NCBI RefSeq assembly: GCF_009753675.1
Contig: NZ_WQLV01000001.1
Span: 62,001 to 126,000 of the forward strand
DNA length: 64,000 bases
Source: Parasedimentitalea huanghaiensis
GTDB lineage: Bacteria; Pseudomonadota; Alphaproteobacteria; Rhodobacterales; Rhodobacteraceae
Direction: 5' to 3'
Shown here piece after piece: positions 62,999 to 64,000 of this stretch. A program made the translations under genes and the position numbers. The number at the start of each line of letters is the position of its first letter. Position 1 is the stretch's first letter. Below the pieces are notes generated by a model. It ran no database searches and was not told the origin of the DNA. It saw only the letters and a list, made by a program, of their open reading frames with translations.

Positions 62999-64000
62999 AT
63001 GAAAACTCTTACCACCACCGAAGCGCTGGCCTCCTTTTGTAAAGACGCGGCACAACATCCCTACGTCACGGTGGACACCGAGTTTCTGCGCGAACGCACA
63101 TATTATTCCAAACTGTGTCTGGTGCAGGTTGCCTTTCCCGGACAGGGCGATGAGAATGCAGTGCTGATTGATCCGCTGGCCGAGGGCTTGTCGTTGGAAC
63201 CTCTGTATGAGCTGTTTCGTGATGAGTCGGTGGTCAAGGTCTTCCATGCTGCGCGGCAGGATCTTGAGATTTTCTGGGTTGAAGCCAAGGTTTTCCCTAA
63301 GCCATTGTTCGATACTCAAGTGGCAGCCATGGTCTGTGGCTTTGGGGATCAGGCGGGTTATGAAACTCTGGTGCGTAAGATTGTCAAAGAAGGGGTCGAC
63401 AAAAGTTCGCGCTTTACTGACTGGTCTCGTCGCCCACTTAGCGACGCACAAAAAAACTACGCATTGGCGGATGTGACCCACCTCAGGACGGTTTATGAAT
63501 ACCTGGCGGCTGAACTGGAGAAAAGTGGCCGGTCACATTGGGTGACCGAAGAGCTGCAAGTCCTGACCAATCCAGCCACCTATGACATCCAGCCTCAAGA
63601 TGCTTGGCGCCGTATTAAAACGCGTACCAATTCGTCCAAGTTTCTAGCAGTTGTCCGTGAATTGGCTGCATTTCGCGAAGATTATGCCCAAACCAACAAT
63701 GTTCCACGCAACAGGGTGTTCAAAGATGATGCGTTGGTGGAACTGGCTTCGACCAAGCCAAAGACAGGTTCTGATTTGGGTGGGTCTCGATTGCTTTTGC
63801 GCGAAGCGCGGCGTGGGGCGATAGCTGAAGGTATCCTGGAAGCCGTTGCTCGCGGGGTGAACTGTCCTGCTGACAAAATGCCCAAACCTGATCGCAGCAA
63901 AGAAAAACTACAGGTTAATCCGGCGCTGGCTGATCTATTGCGGGTGTTATTGAAATCCAAAACTGAAAGTGCTGGTGTTGCGGCTAAACTGATCGCACCG
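62999..64000 (+). CDS. rnd: Ribonuclease D, partial (runs off the right edge)
   Basis: RNase D is a 3'-5' exoribonuclease that trims tRNA precursors. 334 codons are present, and the gene continues past position 64000. The DEDD motifs are visible: VTVDTEFLRERTYYSKLCLV (DxE, about residues 24-26), KVFHAARQDLEIFW (D), and NYALADVTHLRTVYEYLA (Y-x3-D). An HRDC-like helical region follows (QDAWRRIKTRTNSSKF). The ATG at 62999 follows AAGAAAAG. It lies 89 bases after purN, a common arrangement in this group. Confidence 0.95.
   Translation, partial: MKTLTTTEALASFCKDAAQHPYVTVDTEFLRERTYYSKLCLVQVAFPGQGDENAVLIDPLAEGLSLEPLYELFRDESVVKVFHAARQDLEIFWVEAKVFPKPLFDTQVAAMVCGFGDQAGYETLVRKIVKEGVDKSSRFTDWSRRPLSDAQKNYALADVTHLRTVYEYLAAELEKSGRSHWVTEELQVLTNPATYDIQPQDAWRRIKTRTNSSKFLAVVRELAAFREDYAQTNNVPRNRVFKDDALVELASTKPKTGSDLGGSRLLLREARRGAIAEGILEAVARGVNCPADKMPKPDRSKEKLQVNPALADLLRVLLKSKTESAGVAAKLIAP

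Overview
The window looks like chromosomal DNA of a marine alphaproteobacterium of the Rhodobacteraceae (Roseobacter group). The evidence is in the genes: a DUF4167 protein after prfA-prmC, the block pepA / lptF-lptG-lptD-surA-pdxA-rsmA, purM-purN-rnd, a cuy-type L-cysteate module, and a short intergenic motif that I recall as common in this family. Codon use and GC content look even. The only clear mobile-element trace is one dead IS3 fragment. No prophage, CRISPR array or plasmid functions were seen.

Layout. 1-6.9 kb: two GNAT acetyltransferases, a nucleoside hydrolase, MazG, an M20 amidohydrolase, two tandem ureohydrolases (agmatinase family), a DUF1499 protein and a small secreted protein. 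7-24.4 kb: housekeeping genes for translation termination (prfA, prmC), rRNA methylation (rsmA), pyridoxal phosphate synthesis (pdxA), outer-membrane and LPS assembly (surA, lptD, lptG, lptF), pepA, holC, an ABC-F ATPase and ndk. A Tat-exported DUF1906 gene at 22.7-23.75 kb is broken by a frameshift. 24.4-31 kb: a TfoX C-terminal protein, an orphan methyltransferase, a cytochrome P450, and a divergent phosphorelay (NarL/LuxR-type regulator plus a hybrid kinase with receiver and HPt).

31-46.7 kb: an accessory-looking segment bracketed by two identical tRNA-Asn(GTT) genes in the same orientation with the same promoter layout. It carries a complete periplasmic nitrate reductase operon (napEFDABC, including a 58-residue NapE), a GntP permease with a damaged LysR regulator (27-bp in-frame tandem duplication plus a premature stop), an HBM-type chemoreceptor, an unrecognised 174-residue protein, and a sulfonate module: LysR / TauE-type exporter / PLP lyase (cuyR-cuyZ-cuyA) followed by a TauD/TfdA-family dioxygenase.

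46.7-64 kb: a metallo-beta-lactamase-fold hydrolase, an orphan EnvZ-like kinase, a row of exported proteins (DUF2092, an Arg/Pro/Gly-rich protein with a peptidoglycan-binding domain, a JAMM-like DUF4329 protein), a molybdopterin-oxidoreductase-like periplasmic protein paired with a hybrid kinase, the IS3 remnant, azoR with a divergent LysR gene, a gene-poor kilobase ending in a CAU tRNA, a LysR/MBL-hydrolase pair, then purM, purN and the start of rnd, which runs off the right edge.

No clearly new multigene system stands out. The best leads are the tRNA-Asn-bracketed segment, the cuy module with its extra dioxygenase, the exported JAMM-like and peptidoglycan-binding proteins next to a lone EnvZ-like kinase, the cofactor-domain protein next to its own hybrid kinase, and the visibly decaying genes.
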